From Clostridium sp. CAG:354_28_25 (GTDB taxonomy: Bacteria; Bacillota; Clostridia; TANB77; CAG-508), in NCBI GenBank assembly GCA_001915925.1, contig MNRL01000015.1:1-64000 (forward strand): a DNA stretch of 64,000 bases, written 5' to 3'. The position numbers were made by a program, and so were the translations under genes. This document shows positions 1-8,344 of this stretch, piece after piece. Numbering within the stretch: position 1 is the stretch's first letter; every line of letters begins with the position of its first letter. Below the pieces are notes generated by a model. It had not been told where the DNA came from, ran no database searches, and worked only from the letters and a program-made list of their open reading frames with translations.

Positions 1-172
1 TTCTATGTGTTTTTCTCTCTTGTTACTCGGTCTTTAATTATATTACCATATCACCTTTTTATTGTCAACATATTTTTTCATTTTTTTTAATATTTTTTTA
101 GTTTGAATTTATTATATAAAAAGTAATCATTTTCTCTTTGCTGTTTTTAACCGTTTTAGAGTACAAACATTT

Positions 173-883
173 CTATAATGTTGTTATATTTCTTGTTTGT
201 AATATGTATATTTTTCCATCCTTTAAACTCCATTCTATATCTTGCGGAGCTTTAAAAAATCTTTCTATATCTAATCCAATTTTACTTAATGATTCTATCT
301 CATTCTTTGATAGCATTTTTATTCCCACTTTATTCGCTATCATTAATGTATTCTTATTAATTATAATTTGTGCTGGAGTTACTTCCCCTTGTACTAATTT
401 TTCCCCCAACCCTAATACACTTTCTATTATAATTGTATCATCACCACTTACTGGATTCTTAGTAAACATTACTCCAGAAATATCCCCATCTATCATTTCT
501 TGAACTATAACCGATACCTTTGTATTATCATCTACTATATTTTTTTCATTAATATATCCTTTTATATTCTCAGATCTATTTGATTCATAACATTTTTCTA
601 CGCTTTTAATAATTTCTTCTTTATCTATATTAAGAAAAGTTTCAAATTGCCCAGCGTATGAATTTTGTGTTCCGTCTTCACATATAGCAGATGATCTAAC
701 TGCTACTTTGTCTAGTTTTAATTTATTATACATATTATATATATTGTTTTTATTCTCTTTTGCTGTACAAACAAATCCTTTAGGTACATTAAAACCAAAT
801 TTGATAAGCTCACCTAAATTAGCTGCTTTCCCTCCAACTTCTTGTACATCTTTTTTAGTTATTTCATCTAATTTATATATCAT
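173..883 (-). CDS. Stand-alone PEP-synthase/PPDK-type ATP-grasp domain protein
   Basis: The 236-residue protein matches the nucleotide-binding N-terminal domain of phosphoenolpyruvate synthase and pyruvate phosphate dikinase. Visible landmarks are GGKAANLGEL (17-26), VRSSAICED (62-70), YAGQFETFLN (76-85), VQEMIDGDISGVMFTKNP (127-144) and QDIEW (214-218) close to the C-terminal end. In PEP synthase this domain uses ATP to phosphorylate a histidine on a mobile swivel domain. Here the chain stops right after ATP-grasp, so neither the swivel nor the PEP/pyruvate barrel is present. A swivel domain is found instead in the first gene of the same operon (2802-3854). The ATG lies one base after the stop of the phosphatase gene. 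A phosphotransfer role within the operon is inference. Confidence 0.85.
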   Translation of the reverse strand: MIYKLDEITKKDVQEVGGKAANLGELIKFGFNVPKGFVCTAKENKNNIYNMYNKLKLDKVAVRSSAICEDGTQNSYAGQFETFLNIDKEEIIKSVEKCYESNRSENIKGYINEKNIVDDNTKVSVIVQEMIDGDISGVMFTKNPVSGDDTIIIESVLGLGEKLVQGEVTPAQIIINKNTLMIANKVGIKMLSKNEIESLSKIGLDIERFFKAPQDIEWSLKDGKIYILQTRNITTL

Positions 884-884
884 A

Positions 885-1700
885 TTAATCCCTACCTAAT
901 ATATATTCATATTTAACTTTTGGTGGAGGTCCAATAAATAGTTCATCTTCTGTCTTTATTATAATTCCATCTTCCTTTACATTAAAAACAATCCCCTCAT
1001 TATATCCAAACTCAGTTATGTGTGATAATTTTCTATTCTGAATAAAAGGTTCCATCGTTTCACCATGAGTAATTAAAAATACACATAAATTTGTATCTTG
1101 GCTTTTTGAATAGTCCTTTGACCATTCTACTACATAATTTAATAGTTCTGTTATTTTTCTTCTTAAATCTGTTGGACCTTCTGCATCTTTATTGTATTGT
1201 TTCACTTCTTCTGAACTAGCAAGTTCTTTCCAAAATTCAGAATTCATTCCTCCATATCTTACTTTTAATTTCTCTATATAATTTGGTGCTAAATCATATA
1301 CATTTGGTTCTGTTAATTTGTCTCTTAATTCTTCTATACTAAGTCCATTTGTTTTTTGCCTCGTATATATTTTGGGCTTTGAATAAAAATGAGATTTTGC
1401 CTCTTCTTCTGATAGACCTTCTTGTTTTAGTTCTTCCATTATCTCTGCTTTGGTTAGTTTTTCTGTTTCGATAGCTCGTCTTCCAAATCTTTCATCACTT
1501 AGCCAATAGGTAGGCGAAGCAATAAATAAAAATGTAGTATCTTTTAATTTATTACCTACTATCCTATCTATCCTTTTTTTGGTCTTCTCTGCTATTTCTC
1601 TTTTACCTTCTTCAGTAATATGTCCTATACTCAAATCACTTTTATCTCTAGAATTATTATATCTTCCGTGCCTAGTTAATATTATATTTATATCCTTCAT
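885..1700 (-). CDS. Histidine phosphatase superfamily protein (phosphoglycerate-mutase fold)
   Basis: A 271-residue protein with the RHG motif at 10-12 (catalytic His11), a conserved Arg/Glu segment GRRAIETE at 73-80 and the second catalytic histidine in THGE at 211-214. These are hallmarks of histidine phosphatases, which form a transient phosphohistidine. A long insert (about 81-205) separates the two halves, longer than in plain phosphoglycerate mutases. It is third in a tightly packed operon, eight bases after the unknown protein and one base before the ATP-grasp protein. A plausible but untested role is removing or sensing the phosphoryl group handled by its neighbours. Confidence 0.8.
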   Translation of the reverse strand: MKDINIILTRHGRYNNSRDKSDLSIGHITEEGKREIAEKTKKRIDRIVGNKLKDTTFLFIASPTYWLSDERFGRRAIETEKLTKAEIMEELKQEGLSEEEAKSHFYSKPKIYTRQKTNGLSIEELRDKLTEPNVYDLAPNYIEKLKVRYGGMNSEFWKELASSEEVKQYNKDAEGPTDLRRKITELLNYVVEWSKDYSKSQDTNLCVFLITHGETMEPFIQNRKLSHITEFGYNEGIVFNVKEDGIIIKTEDELFIGPPPKVKYEYILGRD

Positions 1701-1708
1701 TTCATCAC

Positions 1709-2812
1709 CTACAAATCCTCTAAAGAAAAGTCAGTAAAATCTGGTGTCATAACTATTGCTTTTAAATCCGTTGGTAAATACCACACTAAATAATAGAACA
1801 TTCCAGCTTGTCCAACTGAACGAATAGGCATACTTGAATTAGATTTTCTTAATATTTCTCTTATTTCATCATGAATTCCAAACCAAAATGGTATTAACTT
1901 CCCATCTACTGCTCCCATTACATCTTTATACATCGCAAAATTTTTAGCTTGTTCATATGACATCTTCAATAAATCATATTCATCAGCAGACAATTCCTTC
2001 TTAGCTTGATTTAAAATATTGTCTATTTTATTATGCATGTTATCATACTTTTCTTGTAATTGTAAATTTTCTTTTCTAAATTCTATAGTATGTGTCAAAA
2101 TATTATATAAAGGAAGCATTGAACTTCTAAATTTAACTTGATAAATTGCATGACGTAGCTTTTGTCCGATTATTTCGTTATTTTCTATAACTTTCCAAAT
2201 ATTTTTCCAAATACTATTTATTTGCTCTACATTTTTCATCGGATCTTCATCTATTAATATAGTTACCTTTTCTAATTCTTCTTGTATTTCTTTTATATTT
2301 CTTAGTTCTTTTAACGCTGTATTACAATTCAATGCTTGCTCTAAATATTCATCTGCATAATCTGATTGTAAGAGAGTCTGAATTATCTCTTCTACTTTTG
2401 CTTCATATTTTTCTGTTTCATCAGCTTTTGCAGCCTTTCTTATTAATAATCTTAAATTATCAACATAAAAACTATGTATTGGACCATCTGCAAATAAATA
2501 ATTCACTATCCAAAACCTAAAACAAAATAATTTATTTAATCTCTGGTCCATTTTTACCATATATTCTAAATCTTTATCTTTACGAGAATCATATTCCTTT
2601 TTTAGATTATCAAGTCCTACTATTAACTCCGCCTTTTGTGAATCACCATATTGTCTAAAACCAACTGGATCCATTGCATATTTTTTCGCAGCTTCTTCAT
2701 ATTTTTCTTTTATTAATGGAAATTTATTCGGATATGTAAAAATCATTCCTTCTATATCATTTGGTAAATATGTTGGCATTTTTAACAAATATTCTGGTAT
2801 TTTAATATTCAT
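1709..2812 (-). CDS. Unknown 367-residue protein of the split-PEPS operon
   Basis: I do not recognise this family. The protein looks largely alpha-helical and charged, with no signal peptide and no clear transmembrane segment. A more hydrophobic, aromatic stretch occurs near 330-350 (QAGMFYYLVWYLP), and the acidic C-terminus ends SLEDL. Its start codon lies 11 bases inside the preceding GHKL-swivel gene, with a GGAGAAGG ribosome binding site inside that gene, so the two are probably translationally coupled. By position it could be the substrate-binding or effector subunit, but nothing in the sequence proves this. Confidence 0.6.
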   Translation of the reverse strand: MNIKIPEYLLKMPTYLPNDIEGMIFTYPNKFPLIKEKYEEAAKKYAMDPVGFRQYGDSQKAELIVGLDNLKKEYDSRKDKDLEYMVKMDQRLNKLFCFRFWIVNYLFADGPIHSFYVDNLRLLIRKAAKADETEKYEAKVEEIIQTLLQSDYADEYLEQALNCNTALKELRNIKEIQEELEKVTILIDEDPMKNVEQINSIWKNIWKVIENNEIIGQKLRHAIYQVKFRSSMLPLYNILTHTIEFRKENLQLQEKYDNMHNKIDNILNQAKKELSADEYDLLKMSYEQAKNFAMYKDVMGAVDGKLIPFWFGIHDEIREILRKSNSSMPIRSVGQAGMFYYLVWYLPTDLKAIVMTPDFTDFSLEDL

Positions 2813-3854
2813 ATACTACACCTTCTCCTCCGTCGATTATTACTTTTTGCCCATCTTGTAAAACACTAGTTGCTATATTTGTTCCAACTACTGCAGGTAT
2901 TCCAAATTCTCTAGATACTATTGCAGCATGACAAAGAGTTCCTCCTAAATCTGTAATTATTCCTCCAGCTCGTCTTATTGCAATTAAATACTGTGGTCTT
3001 GTCATTGCTGTAACTATAATATCCCCTTTATTTACCTTCTTAATTTCTTGTTCCATATTTCCACTATGAAACATATTTACCTGTCTTACTGTTCCTATAA
3101 CCTTTCCCTTGCTTGCTGGATATCCAGTTAACAATCTTTTAGGTTTATATTCATATTCCTTAAAATACTCCATTAATTTTTCTTCTACTTGTTTATATTC
3201 ATCAGAAGTTTTAACCCAGTCCTTTTTATCATGAGTTATATTTACTCCTGATATTTCTAGTTCTCCTATAATTTGTTTTATCTCCTGATTATTTGAAAGA
3301 CCAATTTTATCAAAAACAGTAACTAATCTTCCTCTTCCTAATTCTTCTTTTATTTTTTGTAATAATTCAGCTGTTAAATCAATCTTTAATTTTTTAACTT
3401 CTACCACTGTTCCATGTGATTTATCATTTTTGCCTTCAATTATAAATGGAAATTTAAACCAATCGCCCTTTTGCAACCATTCATTTTCATCATATTTAAT
3501 TATATATTCTTCGTTAGAATCTTCCATTTTAGTCTTTAGAACAAATTCTTCACCTAAAAAAGATGTCGCTGTTTTTAAACCTAAACCAAATTCTCCAAGC
3601 TTTTCTTTTTTGCTTGAGTAGCCCAACCTTATAGAATCTTTTGCTTGCGATTTATTCATTCCTTTACCAGTATCTTCTATAATAATATGTTCTTTATTAA
3701 TTGTAACTTTTATTGTTAGTTTTTCTTTTTCTAATCTAGCATCTATAGAATTATCTATTAATTCTGATATTGCTTCCTGTACAGAATATCCCGTTTGGCT
3801 TATCTTGCACATTATACTTCTATGTGGTGTGATATCTATAAACTCTTTTACCAT
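2802..3854 (-). CDS. GHKL-type ATPase fused to a PEP-utilising phosphohistidine swivel domain
   Basis: The N-terminal half is a GHKL (Hsp90/MutL/MORC-like) ATPase. It shows the N-box ELIDNSIDA (31-39), DTGKGM (61-66) and GEFGLGLKTA (87-96). The C-terminal part (about 240-350) is the mobile swivel domain of PEP synthase/PPDK enzymes, with GGTLCHAAIVSREFGIPAVV carrying the phospho-accepting His309. The combination is unusual: swivel domains normally sit between ATP-grasp and a PEP barrel in one chain, whereas here the ATP-grasp is a separate protein at 173-883. First gene of its operon, with a strong AGGAGGG site before ATG. I infer that the ATP-grasp protein phosphorylates His309 and that the swivel couples this to the GHKL module. 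Confidence 0.8.
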   Translation of the reverse strand: MVKEFIDITPHRSIMCKISQTGYSVQEAISELIDNSIDARLEKEKLTIKVTINKEHIIIEDTGKGMNKSQAKDSIRLGYSSKKEKLGEFGLGLKTATSFLGEEFVLKTKMEDSNEEYIIKYDENEWLQKGDWFKFPFIIEGKNDKSHGTVVEVKKLKIDLTAELLQKIKEELGRGRLVTVFDKIGLSNNQEIKQIIGELEISGVNITHDKKDWVKTSDEYKQVEEKLMEYFKEYEYKPKRLLTGYPASKGKVIGTVRQVNMFHSGNMEQEIKKVNKGDIIVTAMTRPQYLIAIRRAGGIITDLGGTLCHAAIVSREFGIPAVVGTNIATSVLQDGQKVIIDGGEGVVYEY

Positions 3855-3962
3855 AATTATCCCTCCTATAATAATTATAGAATTTTTTCTAACCTAATAA
3901 TTGACATTTTAGGTACCAAAAAAGTCTGTTTTATGTTAAAATATTTCTTAATTGGAGGAATT

Positions 3963-4781
3963 ATGGATAATTTTGATAAATTTACTGAATTAATTAATTA
4001 TATAGAAGCTAATTTAGATGCAGATATTGAGCCTAAAAAAATGGCACAAATCTTATGTGTCAACGAATACACTATGTATCGAATTTTTACTTTTTTAACA
4101 GGAATGACATTAACAGAGTATATTAGAAAAAGACGTTTAAGTATGGCTGCTATCGAGCTTCAAAATTCGGATATAAAGATTATAGATCTAGCCATAAAAT
4201 ATGGATATGAAAATTCAGAAAGTTTTTCTAGATCTTTTTATAAATTTCACGGAATTAAACCAAGTAGAGTAAAAAAAGAAGAAAAGTATATAAAAAACTT
4301 TCCCCCATATTCATTTGCAAATATAAGAACTAATAAAGAATTACATTATAAAATAGAAAAACATGATGAAATTGAATTATATGGTATTCCTAGAAAATGT
4401 TATATTCCAGATATCAAAAAAATTGCACCTGCTTTTTGGAAAGAACTTAGTAAAGATAAAACTTACGATCATATCTTAAATGACTGTACATCTTATGGAA
4501 TTATAGAATACGATGAATTTTTTCCAAACTCTATTAATGCAAATTATTACATTGCGAGTAAAGAACACATGCCACATAGCAAAAAAATTATTATTCCAAA
4601 GTCTACATGGGCCGTGTTTAAAATAGATGAAATATCTGGTGATTATTTTAATAACTTTTCACATAACGCATATCGTAACTGGATTCCTTATTCTGGTTAT
4701 AATATTAGAAATATTCCAGAACTTGAAGTTTACCATTGGCCAGGTCATACAGAATGGTGGCTCCCTATAGAAACGAAATAG
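3963..4781 (+). CDS. AraC-family regulator with C-terminal GyrI-like ligand domain
   Basis: A 272-residue protein. The N-terminal third holds two helix-turn-helix units typical of AraC/XylS regulators (IDLAIKYGYENSESFSRSFYK, about 75-95, is the second). The remainder resembles the GyrI-like small-molecule binding domain, ending in HWPGHTEWWLPI. The start was set at the ATG preceded by GGAGGA at 3954-3959; an upstream in-frame ATG lies inside the divergent gene. It is transcribed away from the split-PEPS operon across about 108 bases, so it is a candidate regulator of that operon (inference). Confidence 0.82.
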   Translation: MDNFDKFTELINYIEANLDADIEPKKMAQILCVNEYTMYRIFTFLTGMTLTEYIRKRRLSMAAIELQNSDIKIIDLAIKYGYENSESFSRSFYKFHGIKPSRVKKEEKYIKNFPPYSFANIRTNKELHYKIEKHDEIELYGIPRKCYIPDIKKIAPAFWKELSKDKTYDHILNDCTSYGIIEYDEFFPNSINANYYIASKEHMPHSKKIIIPKSTWAVFKIDEISGDYFNNFSHNAYRNWIPYSGYNIRNIPELEVYHWPGHTEWWLPIETK

Positions 4782-4803
4782 CGACATATAGTCGCTTTTT
4801 TTA
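4780..4803 (+). terminator. Intrinsic terminator after the AraC-type gene
   Basis: Arms AGCGAC and GTCGCT around a 5-base loop, followed by a run of T. The stem overlaps the last base of the stop codon. Confidence 0.85.
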
Positions 4804-5571
4804 ATATTTTATATATATTGTAGGATCAACTTGTACATTATCTTTTAATATTTCAAAATGTAGATGACTTTCATCAGCAACTTCAAAAGTAGCTGTATTT
4901 CCTACTGTTCCTATAGTCTGTCCAGTAGTTACCCTTTCTCCTTCTACTACAAACTCAGAAGTTAATAAATTAGAATATACGGTTTTATAACCATCATCAT
5001 GTTCAATAATAACTGTTAAACCATATCTAGGATCATTTTTAATTGATTCTACAGTACCTTCGTATGACGCTTTAACAACTGTAGTCTTTGCTGCTTTTAT
5101 ATCTATACCTACATGAGTTGTCCACTCGTTTAGCGTATTAGAAAACACTAAATTATCTTTTGCAAACTCTTTTATAATCTCTCCTTCGACTGGCTTTTCA
5201 AATTTTATTTCTTTCTTCTCTTCTTTCTTTGTTGCCTGCTTTGATGCAGATGTAGTCGTATTTGTCTTTTTGGATGTTGTATTAGTTTGTTTTTGGTTAG
5301 TAGTTGTATTTTGTAAATTTACAAAATTTTCTGTATTTAATGCTATCTTATTTTCCTTTACTTCATTTACTGTCTTATCAGAACTAGTACTTGCCTCTTC
5401 TATTGAATTACTTTCTTCTAAATAATTAACACTACCAGCAAGTTGTTTTCCACCACTTTCTGGCTCTTCTTTTCCTAATGAAAATAATGATATTAAGGAA
5501 ACACCAATTACTATTACTGCAATAACAATTGCAAAAATAACACCTTTGGATACTTTTCTATATTCTCTCAT
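4801..5571 (-). CDS. spoIIQ: M23 (LytM) peptidase, SpoIIQ-like sporulation protein
   Basis: A 256-residue protein with one N-terminal membrane helix (about 11-31), a Thr/Lys-rich linker (90-118) and a C-terminal LytM domain. Zinc-ligand motifs HVGID and HLHFE are both present, so the peptidase may be active, unlike Bacillus subtilis SpoIIQ, which lacks a ligand. In clostridia SpoIIQ sits in the forespore membrane and helps form the channel to the mother cell. The gene directly follows spoIID, an arrangement common in spore formers. A generic M23 peptidase is the alternative, but the context favours SpoIIQ. Confidence 0.8.
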   Translation of the reverse strand: MREYRKVSKGVIFAIVIAVIVIGVSLISLFSLGKEEPESGGKQLAGSVNYLEESNSIEEASTSSDKTVNEVKENKIALNTENFVNLQNTTTNQKQTNTTSKKTNTTTSASKQATKKEEKKEIKFEKPVEGEIIKEFAKDNLVFSNTLNEWTTHVGIDIKAAKTTVVKASYEGTVESIKNDPRYGLTVIIEHDDGYKTVYSNLLTSEFVVEGERVTTGQTIGTVGNTATFEVADESHLHFEILKDNVQVDPTIYIKY

Positions 5572-5634
5572 AAAAATTTCCTCCTCGTTTTATTTAATTA
5601 AAGTATTTCCTTATTTTATGAATTTATACAATTT

Positions 5635-6639
5635 TTACATATCTTTTATTTCCACTCCAATATAAAAATGATGAATAATATCTTCATAAGTACTTCCACT
5701 ACTTGCTAAACTATCTGCACCAGTCTGACTCATCCCGATTCCGTGACCATATCCCTTTACAACAAATTTAATATTTTCACCTTCTATTGATACTTCAAAA
5801 TTAGCAGACTTTAATCCAAAAATAGTTCTTACTTCAACTCCTGACAAATTTTTATTTCCGATTTTTATAGTTTTTACTCTACCACTTTCTGTATACTCTA
5901 GAATTCCTATACAAGCTGAATCATTATAATCTATAGTAAAATCTTGATATTTTTCTAACATCTTATTCTTTAACTCTTCTTTAGAAATAGTTACCTCTGA
6001 AGTATACTGACTATAATTTTCCTCACCGGATGTTTCTACCACCTGTAAATATGGCATACCACTGCCACCCCAAACATTTATAGGAATTTCGGTTTTTCCT
6101 CCACTATTAGAATGAAAGAACGCATTAATAGGTTCATTATTATATGTTATTATCTTTCCCTGTGTAGCATTTACAGCATTAACAATTTTATTCCAATTAT
6201 TTTCTCGTTCACTTTCTTCCCATTTTGCTAGTCTATCTTCTTTCGAAATCCAAGCCTGGCAACAAGCAGAATTATCACATATTTGTGCTTCTCCATGTTT
6301 TGTACTGTTATTTATTATCTTATAAAGCGTATAAGTCCTCGCGACTACAGCTTGAGCTTTTAACGCTTCTTCTTGAAAATTTGCAGGCATTTCTGCAGAC
6401 ACAACACCATATAAATATTCATCTAGTTTTAGCTCTTCTATACTATTGTCAGCAGTATGTAAAAGTTTAACTGTTTGATATTGCTTATAGTCATAGTTAT
6501 TTTCTATAATACTTTGAGTAACTGCATTATTTGTAAAATTACTATCTGCTGAAGTTTCTTTTATCTGAGAAGTACAAACGATTGGTATAAGAAAAATAAT
6601 AATTATTATTCCTACAAAATACAATATAACCTTTTTCAC
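5635..6639 (-). CDS. spoIID: Stage II sporulation protein D (peptidoglycan lytic transglycosylase)
   Basis: A 334-residue protein with an N-terminal membrane anchor (about 4-24) and a SpoIID/LytB domain. Diagnostic segments are LYGVVSAEMPANFQEEALKA, AFFHSNSGGKTE and GYGHGIGMSQTGA near the C-terminus. SpoIID cleaves glycan strands during engulfment. The start is GTG at 6637-6639, preceded by GGAGGAAAA. It lies between sigF and the spoIIQ-like gene on the same strand, forming a sporulation cluster. Confidence 0.92.
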   Translation of the reverse strand: MKKVILYFVGIIIIIFLIPIVCTSQIKETSADSNFTNNAVTQSIIENNYDYKQYQTVKLLHTADNSIEELKLDEYLYGVVSAEMPANFQEEALKAQAVVARTYTLYKIINNSTKHGEAQICDNSACCQAWISKEDRLAKWEESERENNWNKIVNAVNATQGKIITYNNEPINAFFHSNSGGKTEIPINVWGGSGMPYLQVVETSGEENYSQYTSEVTISKEELKNKMLEKYQDFTIDYNDSACIGILEYTESGRVKTIKIGNKNLSGVEVRTIFGLKSANFEVSIEGENIKFVVKGYGHGIGMSQTGADSLASSGSTYEDIIHHFYIGVEIKDM

Positions 6640-6647
6640 TTTTCCTC

Positions 6648-7358
6648 CTATGATATTAACTCTATTTTCATCTTATTTAATATCTTTTTTTCTATTCTAG
6701 AGACCTGTACTTGTGAAATATTTAACATTTTTGCAACTTGAGATTGAGTCTTTCCATTAAAATACCTTAGCATAATAATTTGTCTATCCCTGCTATCCAT
6801 TTTATTTAACAATTCTTTTATGAAAATTCTATTTATCATCGTATCTGTCTCATCTTTTTCTGAAGAGACTCTATCTATTAATGCTAATTTATTATTTTCT
6901 GAATCTTCTTCATATATTGAATCTACCTGTTTCATAGAATCAATTGCAAGAACAATCTCTTCTTTTTCTACTTTTAATTCTTTTGCAATTTCTTCTACTG
7001 TTACATTTTTTCCTTCCTTTATTGCTTTATTTTCTATGTCTTTAATTTTTACACATAATTCTTTAATACTTCTACTAACTTTAATTATTCCATCATCTCT
7101 TATAAATTTTTTTATCTCTCCTATAATATAAGTTACTGCATATGTAGATAGTTTTACTTCATATTCTGGATTAAAATTTTTTATTGCCTTTATTAAACCT
7201 ATATTTCCTATTTGGAATAAATCTTCATTTTCATATCCTCTTCCTCTAAATCTTTTTACAATACTCCATACCAAGCCACTATTATTTTCTACAATTTTAC
7301 CTAGCTCTTCTTTGTCTGTTTGAGCTTTTAAAATCTCACTAATAGTATTTTCATACAT
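6648..7358 (-). CDS. sigF: Forespore RNA polymerase sigma factor SigF
   Basis: A sigma-70 family protein of 236 residues from the ATG preceded by AGGAGAA. Region 2 contains YENEDLFQIGNIGLIKAI and KLSTYAVTYIIGEIKKFIRDD. Region 4 contains RYFNGKTQSQVAKMLNISQ. The pattern fits SigF/SigG-type sporulation factors. Position after spoIIAB (8-base overlap) and spoIIAA identifies it as SigF, the first compartment-specific sigma factor, held inactive by SpoIIAB. Confidence 0.93.
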   Translation of the reverse strand: MYENTISEILKAQTDKEELGKIVENNSGLVWSIVKRFRGRGYENEDLFQIGNIGLIKAIKNFNPEYEVKLSTYAVTYIIGEIKKFIRDDGIIKVSRSIKELCVKIKDIENKAIKEGKNVTVEEIAKELKVEKEEIVLAIDSMKQVDSIYEEDSENNKLALIDRVSSEKDETDTMINRIFIKELLNKMDSRDRQIIMLRYFNGKTQSQVAKMLNISQVQVSRIEKKILNKMKIELIS

Positions 7359-7827
7359 AAAAATTCTCCTCTTGATTTTTCTCATCATTTGTATTTTTTA
7401 CAGCTATCTTTTTTTCCATTGTTACTTTTGTTCCCATTCCTACAACCGATTCAACTTTTAGGTTGTCCATAAAGTTATCCATTATGGTAAAGCCCATTCC
7501 TGATCTTTCTAATTCTGGCTTTGTCGTATATAATGGTTGTTTTGCAATTTCTATATCTTCTATTCCTTTACCTTGATCTGCAATTTCTATTCTTAATACA
7601 TTGTCATAGATATATGCATTTATCCTAATTATTCCTTCTTTATTTTCGTATCCGTGGATAATAGAATTTGTTACTGCTTCTGAAACTGCTGTTTTTATAT
7701 CTGATAATTCTTCTATTGTTGGGTCTAATTGTGCTGCAAATGCTGCTACTGTAATACGTGCAAATGCTTCATTATTTGATTTACTTAATATTTCCAATTG
7801 CATTTTATTTTTGTATCTTTTATTCAT
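7351..7827 (-). CDS. spoIIAB: Anti-sigma F factor / serine kinase SpoIIAB
   Basis: A 158-residue GHKL kinase with N-box SEAVTNSIIHGY, G1 DQGKGI and G2 ERSGMGFTIM. SpoIIAB binds SigF and phosphorylates SpoIIAA. The C-terminal tail beyond the kinase fold (about 145-158) is rich in Asn/Glu and overlaps the start of sigF. Middle gene of the spoIIA operon. Confidence 0.93.
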   Translation of the reverse strand: MNKRYKNKMQLEILSKSNNEAFARITVAAFAAQLDPTIEELSDIKTAVSEAVTNSIIHGYENKEGIIRINAYIYDNVLRIEIADQGKGIEDIEIAKQPLYTTKPELERSGMGFTIMDNFMDNLKVESVVGMGTKVTMEKKIAVKNTNDEKNQEENFYV

Positions 7828-7836
7828 TTTTTCCTC

Positions 7837-8176
7837 CTAACATACATTAAATTTCATATCTAAATCATCATATATGTGTATTAGTTTTAATATCCCACAC
7901 ATATCTAATACTTTTTTTACACTTTTCTTAACATTAATTAATGCTACTTCTCCACCGTAACATATTTACTATCTTATACCTTCCTAATAATAAGCCTATT
8001 CCTGCACTATCCATGAAGCTAACACTATCAAAATTAAATATAACCTTTTTAGGCATATGTCTTTCAATTTCATAATCCATTTTCCTCCTTAAATCTTTTG
8101 TAGTATGATGGTCTATTTCTTCTTCCAGCGAAAAGAATAATAGCTTGTCCTGCTCTAAATATTTTATCTGCACCAC
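7837..8176 (-). pseudogene. spoIIAA: Anti-anti-sigma factor SpoIIAA, apparently frameshifted
   Basis: The STAS-domain protein begins at GTG (8174-8176, or the adjacent GTG at 8171-8173) after AAAGGAGGG. It reads well through the phospho-acceptor segment FMDSAGIGLLLGRYK. The frame then runs into RWRSSIN and a stop at 7934. Skipping one base (position 7957 on the plus strand) restores GGEVALINVKKSVKKVLDMC and continues to a stop at 7837-7839. That stop lies just before spoIIAB, at normal SpoIIAA length. The reading frame is therefore broken by one extra base: a real mutation, a sequencing error or, less likely, programmed shifting. There is no homopolymer at the site. Confidence 0.8.
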
Positions 8177-8344
8177 TATCCCTCCTTTTGGATTATTATA
8201 ATACCATTGGTAATATTTTCCAATAGCGATTAATAGGAAGTTTTGTCGATATGCCAAAAACTCATCGACTTTTTTCTACATATTTTCTTAAATCAATTTT
8301 TATGTTATAATTTTGTAGATAACTTTTATTTGGAAAGGATTATT

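Noticed and set aside
1..172. Leading AT-rich stretch checked for a gene or RNA
   Set aside because: Nothing beyond poor-complexity A/T sequence was seen. The end of the operon at 173 has no obvious terminator in the window.
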